From Maribacter ulvicola (lineage in GTDB: Bacteria > Bacteroidota > Bacteroidia > Flavobacteriales > Flavobacteriaceae): a stretch of DNA of 64,000 nucleotides. A program made the translations under genes and the position numbers. The DNA is taken from the NCBI RefSeq assembly GCF_900155985.1, contig NZ_FTMA01000009.1, positions 1-64,000 on the forward strand, read 5' to 3'. Within the stretch, counting starts at the first letter, position 1, and every line of letters begins with the position of its first letter. Shown here piece by piece: positions 23,325 to 33,118 of this stretch. The notes under the pieces are model-generated. The model made no database searches, was not told the DNA's origin, and saw only the letters and a list, made by a program, of their open reading frames with translations.

Positions 23325-25520
23325 ATGACAATTTCTATTTGGCGCTATAGTCACCTTACGCTTGCCCTAGTTTCTTCGTTATTTTTGATAGTAGCTTCGG
23401 TTACAGGAATTATTTTGGCTATTGAGCCTATGTCATATCAAGCAAAAGGATATGCAGTAGAGAATCTAGAAGAAGTTTCTTTGGCTACTACCATTGAGGT
23501 CTTAAAGAATTCATATGATGAAGTTTTAGGATTGGAAGTAGAAGCATCAGAGTTTGTGAAAGCTTCGGTACTGACCATGGAGATGGAAACTTTAGATATG
23601 TATATTAACCCCATAACAGGCGAGCAACTTGGAACGGTTGAAGAGCGGCCGTATATATATACTTTTGCCACCAATCTACATCGTTCCTTATTTCTAAAAA
23701 GTATAGGTCGTTTTATGGTGGGGCTTATTTCCTTACTCTTATTGATCATTGCTTTTACGGGTTTACTTTTGTTGGCCAAGCGCCAAGGCGGATTTTTTAA
23801 GGTATTCTCAAAGGTTCAAAAAGATTATTTTGAGCTACGTTACCATGTGGTATTAAGCCGTTGGTTCTTTGTACCTATTGTAATTTTAGCATTTACGGGA
23901 GTCTATTTATCCGCAGAAAAATTCAATTTGCTGCCAGAAGCTGAAGTTCAACAAAAGGAACAGGCTGTAAACAAAACCGCTCAGCACTATGAAAATATAA
24001 CCGATATTCCGTTTTTTAGGGAAACTACATTGGCGGATGTACGCCAGGTAGAATTTCCATTTTCAGATGATCCGGAAGAATACTATCTCATTGCTTTGCA
24101 GCATAGGGAAGTAGAGGTAAATCAACAAACGGGTGAGATCGTACGTAGTGGCAATTATCCTTTTGTCACCTTAGCTTCTCGTCTTAGTTTGGAATTGCAC
24201 ACAGGAGAAGGAAATGTTTTGTGGTCCATTGTGCTCTTGCTTGCCAGTGCCTCTATGTTGTTTTTTATGTATTCGGGCTTTGTGATGACCCTTAAGCGAA
24301 GAAAGAAAGGAAAGCGCATTGCCCAAATGGCAGATAAAGAGGAGTGTGAGTTTATCATATTGGTAGGATCGGAAAATGGTGCCACATTTGATTTTGCTCA
24401 ACGGTTCTATAACGGATTAACACAGGTGGGTAAAAAGGTCTATTTAACAGAGCTTAATAAGTATACAGCCTATGCAAATGCAAAACAAATAATCGTATTC
24501 ACATCTACTTACGGTAAAGGAGAGCCACCTACCAATGCACGTAAATTTTTAACCTTGTTCTCAAGTATACAACAACCAAATACTATTAATTTTTCTGTGG
24601 TTGGTTTTGGTTCTTTAGATTATCCGGATTATTGCGAGTTCGCCATTGAATTAGATGGTCTAATGAAATTGGCAACGGGCTTTAAGCAACAACTCCCCCT
24701 TTTTAAAATTAATAAGTCCGATTTTGATTCTTTTGAACTATGGATAAATCAGTTTGCAGAAGAAGTCCAATGCAATATTCCGGTAGAAAGACCACTAATT
24801 AAAAAAAGGAAGTATAAGAAAGTGGCATTTGATGTTGTTGAGCGAACGGATTTAAATGTGGATGATACGTTTTTATTGCGTTTACAGCCTACAGCGCATA
24901 TTGAATTTACTTCTGGAGATTTGTTGGCAATTTTTCCAACCAATGCTGATACCGTTCGTCAATACTCTATAGCAAAAATTAATAACGATGTTTTGCTAAG
25001 TGTAAAAAAACATGAAATGGGAAGGGGTTCTAACTATCTCTTTAATTTAAATGTTGGAGATACAATTAAGGCCGCCATAGATAGCAATATGCATTTTCAT
25101 TTGCCTGAAAATTCAAAAAATACAATTTTCATCTCAAATGGAACCGGTATAGCACCTTTCCTAGGGATGATCTCAGAGAACACAACTCAGAATATTGCTA
25201 TGTTCTGGGGAGGAAGGGAAAAGGCTTCTATGGAGATTTATAATTCGGTTTTGGAAAGAGAGATTTTAAATCGCAAAAATATACATGTATTTACTTCTTT
25301 CTCAAGAGAGGGAAAAAAGCAATATGTCCAAGATGCTGTTTTAGCACAAAAGGATTTGGTTTTAGAAACTATCAATTTAGGTGGTACCATCATGATTTGT
25401 GGTTCACTTGCTATGCAACATAATGTGTTAGATGTCATAGAGAAATTGTTAGTAGGCAACCAAACCATTTCTTTTGAAGCTTTTGAGCAAAGTGAGCAAC
25501 TAAAAACAGATTGTTATTAA
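23325..25520 (+). CDS. PepSY transmembrane protein fused to a flavodoxin/CysJ-type reductase
   Basis: This 731-aa protein starts at ATG 23325 (MTISIWRYSHLTLAL), where the PepSY-TM domain begins; the longer frame adds 25 non-conserved residues. Four membrane helices lie at about 9-35, 125-148, 178-200 and 300-325, with periplasmic PepSY segments between. The cytosolic part has a flavodoxin domain (VGSENGATFDFAQRF; TSTYGKGEPPTNAR), an FAD-binding motif RQYS, and an NADP-binding segment (SNGTGIAPFLGM; GGREKASMEI; ICGSLAMQHNVLD). It probably moves electrons from NADPH across the membrane to reduce ferric iron, haem or the DUF2271 partner (inferred). Confidence 0.88.
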   Translation: MTISIWRYSHLTLALVSSLFLIVASVTGIILAIEPMSYQAKGYAVENLEEVSLATTIEVLKNSYDEVLGLEVEASEFVKASVLTMEMETLDMYINPITGEQLGTVEERPYIYTFATNLHRSLFLKSIGRFMVGLISLLLLIIAFTGLLLLAKRQGGFFKVFSKVQKDYFELRYHVVLSRWFFVPIVILAFTGVYLSAEKFNLLPEAEVQQKEQAVNKTAQHYENITDIPFFRETTLADVRQVEFPFSDDPEEYYLIALQHREVEVNQQTGEIVRSGNYPFVTLASRLSLELHTGEGNVLWSIVLLLASASMLFFMYSGFVMTLKRRKKGKRIAQMADKEECEFIILVGSENGATFDFAQRFYNGLTQVGKKVYLTELNKYTAYANAKQIIVFTSTYGKGEPPTNARKFLTLFSSIQQPNTINFSVVGFGSLDYPDYCEFAIELDGLMKLATGFKQQLPLFKINKSDFDSFELWINQFAEEVQCNIPVERPLIKKRKYKKVAFDVVERTDLNVDDTFLLRLQPTAHIEFTSGDLLAIFPTNADTVRQYSIAKINNDVLLSVKKHEMGRGSNYLFNLNVGDTIKAAIDSNMHFHLPENSKNTIFISNGTGIAPFLGMISENTTQNIAMFWGGREKASMEIYNSVLEREILNRKNIHVFTSFSREGKKQYVQDAVLAQKDLVLETINLGGTIMICGSLAMQHNVLDVIEKLLVGNQTISFEAFEQSEQLKTDCY

Positions 25521-25628
25521 ACGAATTGCGATGAGCTTTTCGCGGCCGGACAATCTGCTTAAATTACTAAATTAATGGAGATTTAGGTTGCTAATAAACG
25601 GGAGACTTCACTTTGTTGGTAATGAAAG

Positions 25629-27596
25629 TTAATCCCACTGCATCTTTTGCAAACGCACTGCATTCAAAATTGCTAAAAGTGCCACGCCTACATCTGCAAA
25701 AACAGCTTCCCACATGGTAGCTAATCCGCCGGCACCCATGGCAAGGACTATAAGCTTTACTCCAAAAGCCAATAAGATATTCTGCCATACAATTTTACGT
25801 GTAGAATTGCCAATCTTAATAGCTGTAGCAATTTTAGAAGGCTGGTCATTCTGTATGATGACATCTGCGGTTTCTATGGCAACATCACTACCTAATCCGC
25901 CCATGGCAATACCTACATCACTAATTGCAAGAACGGGAGCATCATTAATTCCGTCGCCCACAAAGGCTATTTTCATGTTCGGGTTCTTTTTAAGTTTCTC
26001 AACTTCTTCCAGTTTTTGCTCCGGTAGTAATCCGCCTTTTGCCCAATCAATACCCAATTCATTAGCTATTTGTTGGGTGATGGAATCTTTATCTCCGGAT
26101 AGCATTATAATGTTCTCTATTCCCGCTTTGCGCATATTTGCAATGGCAGTTAACGCATCGTCTTTTAATTCATCGGATATGGTAACATAGCCGGCGAATT
26201 TTCCGTCTATGGCCATCATAACTATAGATGCTACAATAGCCTCGGTTTCTGTTGGAACTTCAATTTTGTTTGCAATCATCAAAGCTTTATTTCCTACTAA
26301 AACCAATTTTCCGTTGACTGTTCCTTTTATTCCTTTACCGGCAATTTCGGAGACATTCTTTGCTTTATATGGAGTGTATTCAATCTTGTATTCCAAAATT
26401 GCCTTTGCAATTGGGTGTGTAGATTGTGTTTCGATCGCGATCAAGTTCTTCATGAATTCCTCTTCGGTAAAATGCTGATCTTTAACGAGATTATTAATTT
26501 TAAAAACCCCTTTGGTAAGCGTGCCCGTTTTGTCCATAACTGCCGTATTTACTTTAGTTATAGTATCTAAAAATGAGGCCCCTTTAAATAATATTCCGTT
26601 ACGTGATGCAGCTCCTAGTCCGCCAAAATAGCCTAGTGGAATGGAAATCACCAAAGCACATGGGCAAGAAATTACCAGGAATATTAAGGCACGATATAGC
26701 CAATCTTGAAAAATATAGTTCTCAACAAAAAAGTAAGGCAAAAAAGTCATTGCTATTGCCAGATAAGTAACGATGGGTGTATATACCTTTGCGAATTTTC
26801 GGATAAACAATTCGGTCTTGGATTTTCTGGCTGTGGCATTTTGGACCATATCTAGAATACGGGCAATAGAGCTATCCTTGAAAACCTTGGTGGTTTTTAT
26901 TTCAATAACCCCGTCTAAGTTAATGCTACCTGCATAAACTGCATCTCCTTTTTTAAGGGTATCCGGCTTGCTTTCTCCAGTTAACGCAGCCGTGTTAAAA
27001 GAACCTTTGTTGGAGTGTAAAATGCCGTCTAGTGGTACTTTTTCCCCAACTCTAACTTGAATGATTTCCCCTATTTTGACCTCTTCTGGTGAAACTGGAA
27101 CAACATTATGATCACGGAAAACCATCGCTTGATCCGGTCGTAGATCAAGTAATGCTTTAATACTGCCTTTAGCTCGTTGAACCGCAGCACTTTGAAAAAG
27201 TTCGCCCACAGCATAGAACACCATAACTGCTACACCTTCAGGATATTCGCCAATACCGAATGCGCCAATTGTGGCAACGCCCATCAAAAAAAACTCAGTA
27301 AAGAAATTCCCTTTTTTAATGCTTTCCCAGCCTTCTTTTAGTACAGGTAAACCAACAGGTATATAGGCAATTATGTACCACGCCAATCTCACGTAACCTT
27401 TAAAGAGTGGCGTAGCGTTAACATGGTCTATCACCATACCAATGACCAGCATGCTGAAACTGATAATGGCAGGTAGGTATATTTTAATATTCAATGAATG
27501 TTCTGGTGCTTCATGCGTATGTTCGTCACCACAGCAATGACCACATGAACTTTGCGGAGCTGTAGCTGTCTGGAGATCTGTTTTCTTCTTTTTCAT
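25629..27596 (-). CDS. Zn/Cd/Pb-type P1B heavy-metal ATPase
   Basis: This 655-aa metal efflux pump has all core motifs: TGES (LTGESKPD), the intramembrane metal site SCPCALV, the phosphorylation loop DKTGTLTKG, the HP motif (THPIAKAI) and GDGINDAP. The N-terminus lacks a heavy-metal-associated domain but has a Cys/His-rich tail (SSCGHCCGDEHTHE), common in zinc exporters. CPC with no Cu-type motifs favours Zn/Cd/Pb. The start is ATG at 27596; a TTG at 27629 would be weaker. It follows the Fur-family gene in one operon, which probably regulates it. Confidence 0.9.
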   Translation of the reverse strand: MKKKKTDLQTATAPQSSCGHCCGDEHTHEAPEHSLNIKIYLPAIISFSMLVIGMVIDHVNATPLFKGYVRLAWYIIAYIPVGLPVLKEGWESIKKGNFFTEFFLMGVATIGAFGIGEYPEGVAVMVFYAVGELFQSAAVQRAKGSIKALLDLRPDQAMVFRDHNVVPVSPEEVKIGEIIQVRVGEKVPLDGILHSNKGSFNTAALTGESKPDTLKKGDAVYAGSINLDGVIEIKTTKVFKDSSIARILDMVQNATARKSKTELFIRKFAKVYTPIVTYLAIAMTFLPYFFVENYIFQDWLYRALIFLVISCPCALVISIPLGYFGGLGAASRNGILFKGASFLDTITKVNTAVMDKTGTLTKGVFKINNLVKDQHFTEEEFMKNLIAIETQSTHPIAKAILEYKIEYTPYKAKNVSEIAGKGIKGTVNGKLVLVGNKALMIANKIEVPTETEAIVASIVMMAIDGKFAGYVTISDELKDDALTAIANMRKAGIENIIMLSGDKDSITQQIANELGIDWAKGGLLPEQKLEEVEKLKKNPNMKIAFVGDGINDAPVLAISDVGIAMGGLGSDVAIETADVIIQNDQPSKIATAIKIGNSTRKIVWQNILLAFGVKLIVLAMGAGGLATMWEAVFADVGVALLAILNAVRLQKMQWD

Positions 27597-27640
27597 AATA
27601 CCTGCAAGGTCTGAAAAGAGACCATGCAACAGAAGTGCAT

Positions 27641-28057
27641 TTAATGGGCGCTACATGAATCGCAAACTCCTTTAATGACCAAATTGGCATCTTCGGCAAT
27701 GTAACCGTGGGGTAAATTGATGTGCGGAATTTTATGCTCTGTTAAACAAACAGTTTTGTCGCAATGACTACAATGAAAGTGTAGATGAAGGTCTTGGTCT
27801 ATTTCGCAGTTGCAACCAGGTTGGCACAATGCAAACTTTGAAATATTGGTTCCATCATCAATTTGATGAACAATGCCTTTTTCTTCAAATGTTTTTAAGG
27901 TTCTGTATAATGTGGTACGCTCGGCTTTCTCAAAGGCATTCTCAATATCGGTCAATGCAACGGCCGTATTTTTGCTGGCCATAAATTTGTAGATAAGTAT
28001 GCGCATTGCGGTTGGTCTTACACTTTTGTTATCTAATGTTCTTTCTACTTCTGTCAT
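27641..28057 (-). CDS. Fur-family metal-responsive regulator
   Basis: This 138-aa transcriptional repressor has a winged-helix domain (RPTAMRILIYKFM; ERTTLYRTLKTFEEKGIVHQ) and a C-terminal dimerisation domain with two CxxC pairs (HCSHC at about 94-98 and CDSC at about 133-136) and His-rich HLHFHC metal ligands. It is immediately upstream of the P1B ATPase gene, so it is probably a Zur-like or metal-efflux regulator rather than the global iron Fur (inferred from context). Confidence 0.85.
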   Translation of the reverse strand: MTEVERTLDNKSVRPTAMRILIYKFMASKNTAVALTDIENAFEKAERTTLYRTLKTFEEKGIVHQIDDGTNISKFALCQPGCNCEIDQDLHLHFHCSHCDKTVCLTEHKIPHINLPHGYIAEDANLVIKGVCDSCSAH

Positions 28058-28454
28058 GCAAATACGGGGTTTGTAGATACGCTTAATACTAATGTAATCA
28101 ATGTTTTAAAAGATTTCAATTCTAGGTGATCTTTAACTTTAAATTGGCTATTTGGTTAATGAAAATGAATTGCTATTTTTTATTGTAATAGGTTGAAAAT
28201 TATAACTTTAGTCTGTTATGGCTTTAATTATCAAAAGTTTACCGTTCTATAAAAGATATGCAATATTAGTGTAGGCATTTTTAGGATAGTAAACATATTT
28301 CAGCGTTATTTTTTGTAGCTGATTTTTAGTTTTTTAGGTGGATTTGTGTGAGTGTGCTAAGGATCCTTAAATCAGTGTTATAGCTGTATTTAATTGTAGG
28401 TGATCTTTAACTTGTTTAGGTCTAGGGAATGATGGAGTGCGCTTGTAAAAATAG
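28058..28454. other. 397-base intergenic region with a direct repeat
   Basis: No gene is seen. A 17-base direct repeat TAGGTGATCTTTAACTT occurs at 28123-28139 and 28397-28413 (22 bases with one mismatch when extended leftwards). The region carries the promoter of the Fur-family gene on its left, and its right edge lies beyond the end of the AstE/AspA-like gene. No terminator hairpin was convincing. Confidence 0.5.
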
Positions 28455-29426
28455 TTATTCTACATCGTAGGCAATATGGAAAATTGCGTCGCCTTGGTTT
28501 ACAATTGGTGATTGGTTGATGCAAATAATAAATCCGCTCTCTTTGGCTTTAATCTTCCTTTCAAAATAGCCAAACGGTCCAGAAATACTTCCTATTTCAT
28601 CACCCTTTTTTATAGCTTGTCCTACCTTGGTCTCTGGATGAAACATACCGGAGTGTTTTGCCCGTACCCATTTAGAGGCGTGCACCAATTTTGGAACGGT
28701 TTCTTTTAAAGCATATTCCCCTAGTTCTTTTTCAAAATTGCGTATACCTAAATGATGCATGATACGTAAGGCGCCAACAACACCGTTATCTGTTATTTCG
28801 CTGTTTATATGAAGTGATTTTCCACCCTCGTATAATAATACTTTCTTATCTAATTGATGCAAGGTTTCACGGAACGATTTTTCACGTCCTGCAGATTTTA
28901 CAATGAATTCTGCTCCAAAAACCTTCGCTAAGGCCAAACCGTCCATATCATTCTTGTCAATTCTAATCTGTGGGGCGTTAAAACGACTGTCACCGCCGGT
29001 ATGGTAATCTATACAATAATCTATTACCGGGGCAATATCTTTTACCAAGTGGTAGGCAAACCTACTTGCTAGTGAGCCCCGTAGGCTTCCTGGGAATACT
29101 CTATTTAAGTCCCTGCCATCGGGAAATTGACGTGTCTGGTTCAAAAATCCGAATATGTTTACGACAGGAATGCAAATAACCATACCGCATTCTGGCTTAT
29201 TATATTTTTTGGAGACTATTTGTCTCACAATTTCAACACCGTTAATTTCATTACCGTGAATACCACCGGTAATCAACAGGGTGGGACCGTCCTTTTTACC
29301 ACGTTGTACAATTACCGGAACCTCTATTTTAGTTCTGGTATGTAATTTTGCAATATCTAAATTCAATTGGGCGTCTTTTCCTTTTTGAATGGTTTCTCCT
29401 AAAAGAGTATATTTTTTATTGAACAT
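28455..29426 (-). CDS. Succinylglutamate desuccinylase/aspartoacylase-family metallohydrolase
   Basis: This 323-aa zinc hydrolase of the M14/AstE-AspA family has the motif GGIHGNEINGVEIV (about residues 52-65; His and Glu zinc ligands), PDGRDLNRVFPG (about 101-112; Arg for the substrate carboxylate) and YCIDYHTGGDSR (about 135-146; third zinc His). A C-terminal beta-barrel domain (SGMFHPETKVGQAIKKGDEIG) is of the kind found in this clade. It likely deacylates an N-acyl amino acid or a similar amide; the substrate cannot be set. It is monocistronic. Confidence 0.85.
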   Translation of the reverse strand: MFNKKYTLLGETIQKGKDAQLNLDIAKLHTRTKIEVPVIVQRGKKDGPTLLITGGIHGNEINGVEIVRQIVSKKYNKPECGMVICIPVVNIFGFLNQTRQFPDGRDLNRVFPGSLRGSLASRFAYHLVKDIAPVIDYCIDYHTGGDSRFNAPQIRIDKNDMDGLALAKVFGAEFIVKSAGREKSFRETLHQLDKKVLLYEGGKSLHINSEITDNGVVGALRIMHHLGIRNFEKELGEYALKETVPKLVHASKWVRAKHSGMFHPETKVGQAIKKGDEIGSISGPFGYFERKIKAKESGFIICINQSPIVNQGDAIFHIAYDVE

Positions 29427-29642
29427 TATGCCTGTCTGTACATTAATTTCTACAATTACCTAAAACTTTATCATCTGGTAAATTATAATCGGTAAAATTA
29501 GTGTTTAATAATACATGTGTTATTTAAAAAGAAGTTTGCTAGATAGACTTGACCGAGGCAATCATATTTTTATTTTAATGATACTGATTTTTAATTCGTT
29601 AGCTAGTGTTATATCGGTGCAGCAAATCGTTAAAATAAAATT

Positions 29643-29650
29643 TATCTTTG
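29643..29650 (+). promoter_or_regulatory. -7 promoter box (TAnnTTTG)
   Basis: TATCTTTG matches the Bacteroidetes -7 consensus and lies 35 bases upstream of the preferred ATG (29685) of the DUF255 gene. No strong -33 TTTG was seen. Confidence 0.45.
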
Positions 29651-29684
29651 AATGGTTAATTTTATCACAATTTTTAATAATCAT

Positions 29685-31811
29685 ATGAAGGTTAATAGCT
29701 TAGTTTTTGTTCTTGTTAGTATATTGATTTTAGGTTCTTGTAAAGAAAAAAATAAGAATGAAAGTGATGGTGTAGCTCAAGATAGCCCTGAGTTCACCAA
29801 TGACTTAATTAATGAAACCAGTCCGTACCTTTTGCAACATGCACACAACCCGGTAGAGTGGAAACCATGGTCAGATGCTGCTTTTAAAAAAGCAGCTGAT
29901 GAAAATAAATTAGTGGTGTTAAGTGTAGGGTATTCTACTTGCCACTGGTGTCATGTAATGGAAGAAGAATCTTTTGAGGACGCTGAAGTTGCCAAGTTGA
30001 TGAACGATAAATTTGTCAGCATTAAAGTGGATAGGGAAGAACGACCAGATCTGGATATGGTGTATCAAACCGCTTTGCAATTGGTGAATGGTACCGGTGG
30101 ATGGCCAATGAACGCAATTATTATGCCTGATGGTAGTCCTGTTTTCCTTGGTACCTATCATGAAAAAGAGGAATGGAAAAATATTCTTTTAAAATTTAGC
30201 ACAGAATATGAAGAGAATGCTAAAAAAATGAAGGAATATGCTAGGATGTTGGCAGATGGTGTACAAGAAGTGTATGCGGAACCTGCAAAACAAAAAGCGA
30301 ATGCCATTACTCCTGATAAAATTGAAAACGGTATAGCAACGTGGTCTACCATGTGGGATTTAGAATGGGGAGGCAATACCGGTCAGCAGAAGTTTATACT
30401 ACCTGCAAATTTGACGATGCTTTTAGATTATGCGGTATTGCAGCAAAATACAGCATCAAAAAATCATGTATTACATACCTTGGATAAAGTGATTAATGGT
30501 GGGATTTATGATCACATAGATGGCGGATTCTTTAGGTATAGTACGGACAATTCATGGAAAGTACCGCATTTTGAAAAGATGTTATATGACAATGCGCAAC
30601 TTGTAAGTTTACTTTCTAAAGCATATAAACTAACGGGTAAAAAAGAATATAAAAATAAAGTAGCCGAAACCTTGGCATTTTTAAAATCAGAAATGAGAAA
30701 TGAGGATGGGGGCTATTTTAGTGCTATGGATGCCGATACCAACGGAGAAGAAGGCGTCTATTATGTTTGGAAGACGGCAGAATTGAAATCATTGCTAACC
30801 GATGATTTTACAATGTTCGCCAAATATTTCAATATTGAAGATGGTCAAGTTTGGGAAGATGAAAATTTTGTACTGAACAACACGGTTTCCAAAAACGATA
30901 TTTTAAAAGATTTCAATGTAAGTGAAGAACAATTGGATGAGAAGATGGCGCACTGGAAATCTACCTTATATCAAGCGCGTCAAAAAAGAGAAAAACCGAC
31001 CAAAGATTATAAGATTTTAACATCCTGGAATGCACTTCTTGTAGACGGGTTGCTGGAAGCTTACAAAGCCTTTGGCGATGATCAGTATTTAAGAGAAGCA
31101 ATAGCTGTGTTTAATTATTTAAAGCAGCATAATTATGCCAACGGTGAATTGGTACATTCGTATACTAAGGATAGTAAACAGAAAGAAGTGTTTTTAGAAG
31201 ATTATGCTTTTTTGGCTAAAAGTGCATTCGCGCTTTTTGAGGTTACCTTAGATACGGCCTATTTAGATATTTCTAAGAACCTGATGAACATTGCAGCAGA
31301 AAAATACAAGAGTAATTCTGAGTTGTACTATTATAACGTATCAAGCGAATTAGTGCCAAGAATTATTAATACTTCTGATGGTGTAGTGCCTTCTGCAAAT
31401 GCTATAATGGCGCAGAATTATCTTCGTATCGGTCATCTGGAATACAATACGGAATTTTTAAAAAAAGCTGAGGTTATGGGCTCTTTGATTACTTCAGATT
31501 TCCAAAATCATGCGGTAAGTTATGGAGCATGGGGAACTTTATTGTTAGCACAGGCATTTCCTTTTTATGAGGTTGTTGTTGTAGGTAAAGATGCTAAAGA
31601 ACTTATAAACGAAATACATAAGACCTTTTTAGTAAATTCCATAGTAGTAGGTGCTACTGCAGAAAGTGATCTTTCACTTTTTAAAGATCGCTTTATTGAA
31701 GATGATACCTATATTTATGTTTGCCAGGACAATACGTGTAAATTACCTGTAAAAACCGTAAGGGATGGTTTTGAGCAAATGAAGTCTTTTGGTTATCAAG
31801 GTTTTAGGTAG
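29685..31811 (+). CDS. DUF255 thioredoxin-domain lipoprotein (YyaL/Spata20 family)
   Basis: This 708-aa protein starts at ATG 29685 because a lipoprotein signal starts there (lipobox ILGSC, Cys at about residue 19). A thioredoxin-like DUF255 domain occupies about 40-205 with the CHWCH motif ([14 protein letters not shown]) and DREERPDLD, followed by an (alpha/alpha)6 barrel with [15 protein letters not shown] and [14 protein letters not shown]. The family is widespread and its biochemical role is unclear; a sugar-epimerase-like barrel plus thioredoxin fold is known. It is export-targeted, which is less usual for the family. Confidence 0.85.
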   Translation: MKVNSLVFVLVSILILGSCKEKNKNESDGVAQDSPEFTNDLINETSPYLLQHAHNPVEWKPWSDAAFKKAADENKLVVLSVGYSTCHWCHVMEEESFEDAEVAKLMNDKFVSIKVDREERPDLDMVYQTALQLVNGTGGWPMNAIIMPDGSPVFLGTYHEKEEWKNILLKFSTEYEENAKKMKEYARMLADGVQEVYAEPAKQKANAITPDKIENGIATWSTMWDLEWGGNTGQQKFILPANLTMLLDYAVLQQNTASKNHVLHTLDKVINGGIYDHIDGGFFRYSTDNSWKVPHFEKMLYDNAQLVSLLSKAYKLTGKKEYKNKVAETLAFLKSEMRNEDGGYFSAMDADTNGEEGVYYVWKTAELKSLLTDDFTMFAKYFNIEDGQVWEDENFVLNNTVSKNDILKDFNVSEEQLDEKMAHWKSTLYQARQKREKPTKDYKILTSWNALLVDGLLEAYKAFGDDQYLREAIAVFNYLKQHNYANGELVHSYTKDSKQKEVFLEDYAFLAKSAFALFEVTLDTAYLDISKNLMNIAAEKYKSNSELYYYNVSSELVPRIINTSDGVVPSANAIMAQNYLRIGHLEYNTEFLKKAEVMGSLITSDFQNHAVSYGAWGTLLLAQAFPFYEVVVVGKDAKELINEIHKTFLVNSIVVGATAESDLSLFKDRFIEDDTYIYVCQDNTCKLPVKTVRDGFEQMKSFGYQGFR

Positions 31812-31913
31812 AATTATTGACGGTTGATCTTTAATGGTTTCAATACAGGCTATAAAACCTTGGTTTTACCAATAAATTAAATAAGATTTGTAGTATAATA
31901 TAAAATAGTTAGC

Positions 31914-33107
31914 ATGCCAGGTTTTGAGTTGTTCGGTGAGAGTGAAAAAAGTCAAGTTCAAGATGTTTTGGATTCCGGTGTTTTAATGCGGTATGGTTTT
32001 GACGGAATGCGTAATAACCATTGGAAGGCATTGGAACTAGAAGAAGCTTTGACCAAACGAATGAACACAAAATATGCACAATTAGTAAGTAGTGGCACGG
32101 CTGCTTTAACGGTGGCTTTAGCTAGTGCAGGCATTGGAGCAGGGGACGAGGTAATTATGCCGACCTTTACTTTTGTAGCTAGTTTTGAATCTATTTTGGC
32201 AATTGGTGCAATACCTATTTTGGTTGATGTAGATGAAACGTTGACCTTGAATCCAGCAGCTGTAGAAAACGCTATAACCGATAAAACAAAAGTAGTGATG
32301 CCGGTGCATATGTGCGGTTCTATGGCAGATTTAAAAGCATTGAAGGCTATATGTGATAAGTATAACTTACTGTTGTTAGAAGATGCTTGCCAGGCTATAG
32401 GTGGTAGTTTTGAAGGAAAGCCGTTAGGAAGCTATGGAGACCTAGGTTGTTTTTCTTTTGATTATGTGAAAACGATTACCTGTGGTGAAGGTGGGGCAAT
32501 TATTACCAATAATGAAGAATACAAAACAAATGCCGATCATTACTCTGATCATGGGCATGATCATGTTGGTGATAATAGAGGGGCGGAAAGGCATCCGTTT
32601 CTAGGTTATAATTTTAGAATATCAGAATTACATGCAGCAGTTGGGTGTGCTCAAATAGAACGGTTAGATGATTTCTTAACTATCCAAAAAAAGAATTATA
32701 CCGTTTTAAGAAATGCCTTATCGCCACTTTCAAATATTACCTTTAGAAAGGTACCTAATGGCGGAGTAGAGAATTATTCATTTTTATCTTTCTTTTTACC
32801 TACACAAGAAATAGCCAAGAAAGCACACACGGCGTTAGGTGATGCGGGTGTGGATGCCTGTTTTTATTGGTTTGATAACAACTGGCATTACTACAAAGAA
32901 TGGGAGCATCTAACTTCTAAGAAATCTTTAGGTAAATTACCACAAGAGGTTGTTGATCAGTTGCCCGACTATGCTAAATCTGACTTCTCAAAATCTGATG
33001 CATGGATCGGTAGAACCGTTTCTTGCCTCATAAAACTAAGCTGGACAGAAGAACAGGTTGCTGAACGTGCTGCAAAAATGAAAGAAGTACTTGCTAAATT
33101 TTCTTAA
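31914..33107 (+). CDS. DegT/DnrJ/EryC1/StrS-family PLP aminotransferase
   Basis: This 397-aa fold-type I PLP enzyme carries SSGTAALTVALASAGIGAGDEV (PLP phosphate-binding region, abridged), LEDACQAIGG and the Schiff-base lysine K186 in SFDYVKTITCGEGGA. These enzymes usually transaminate nucleotide-linked keto sugars for surface polysaccharide or secondary metabolites. It is isolated from any sugar cluster here, and the C-terminal region (FYWFDNNWHYYKEWEHL) is atypical, so the substrate is uncertain. It is convergent with ribBA. Confidence 0.85.
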   Translation: MPGFELFGESEKSQVQDVLDSGVLMRYGFDGMRNNHWKALELEEALTKRMNTKYAQLVSSGTAALTVALASAGIGAGDEVIMPTFTFVASFESILAIGAIPILVDVDETLTLNPAAVENAITDKTKVVMPVHMCGSMADLKALKAICDKYNLLLLEDACQAIGGSFEGKPLGSYGDLGCFSFDYVKTITCGEGGAIITNNEEYKTNADHYSDHGHDHVGDNRGAERHPFLGYNFRISELHAAVGCAQIERLDDFLTIQKKNYTVLRNALSPLSNITFRKVPNGGVENYSFLSFFLPTQEIAKKAHTALGDAGVDACFYWFDNNWHYYKEWEHLTSKKSLGKLPQEVVDQLPDYAKSDFSKSDAWIGRTVSCLIKLSWTEEQVAERAAKMKEVLAKFS

Positions 33108-33118
33108 ATATAGGTTGG

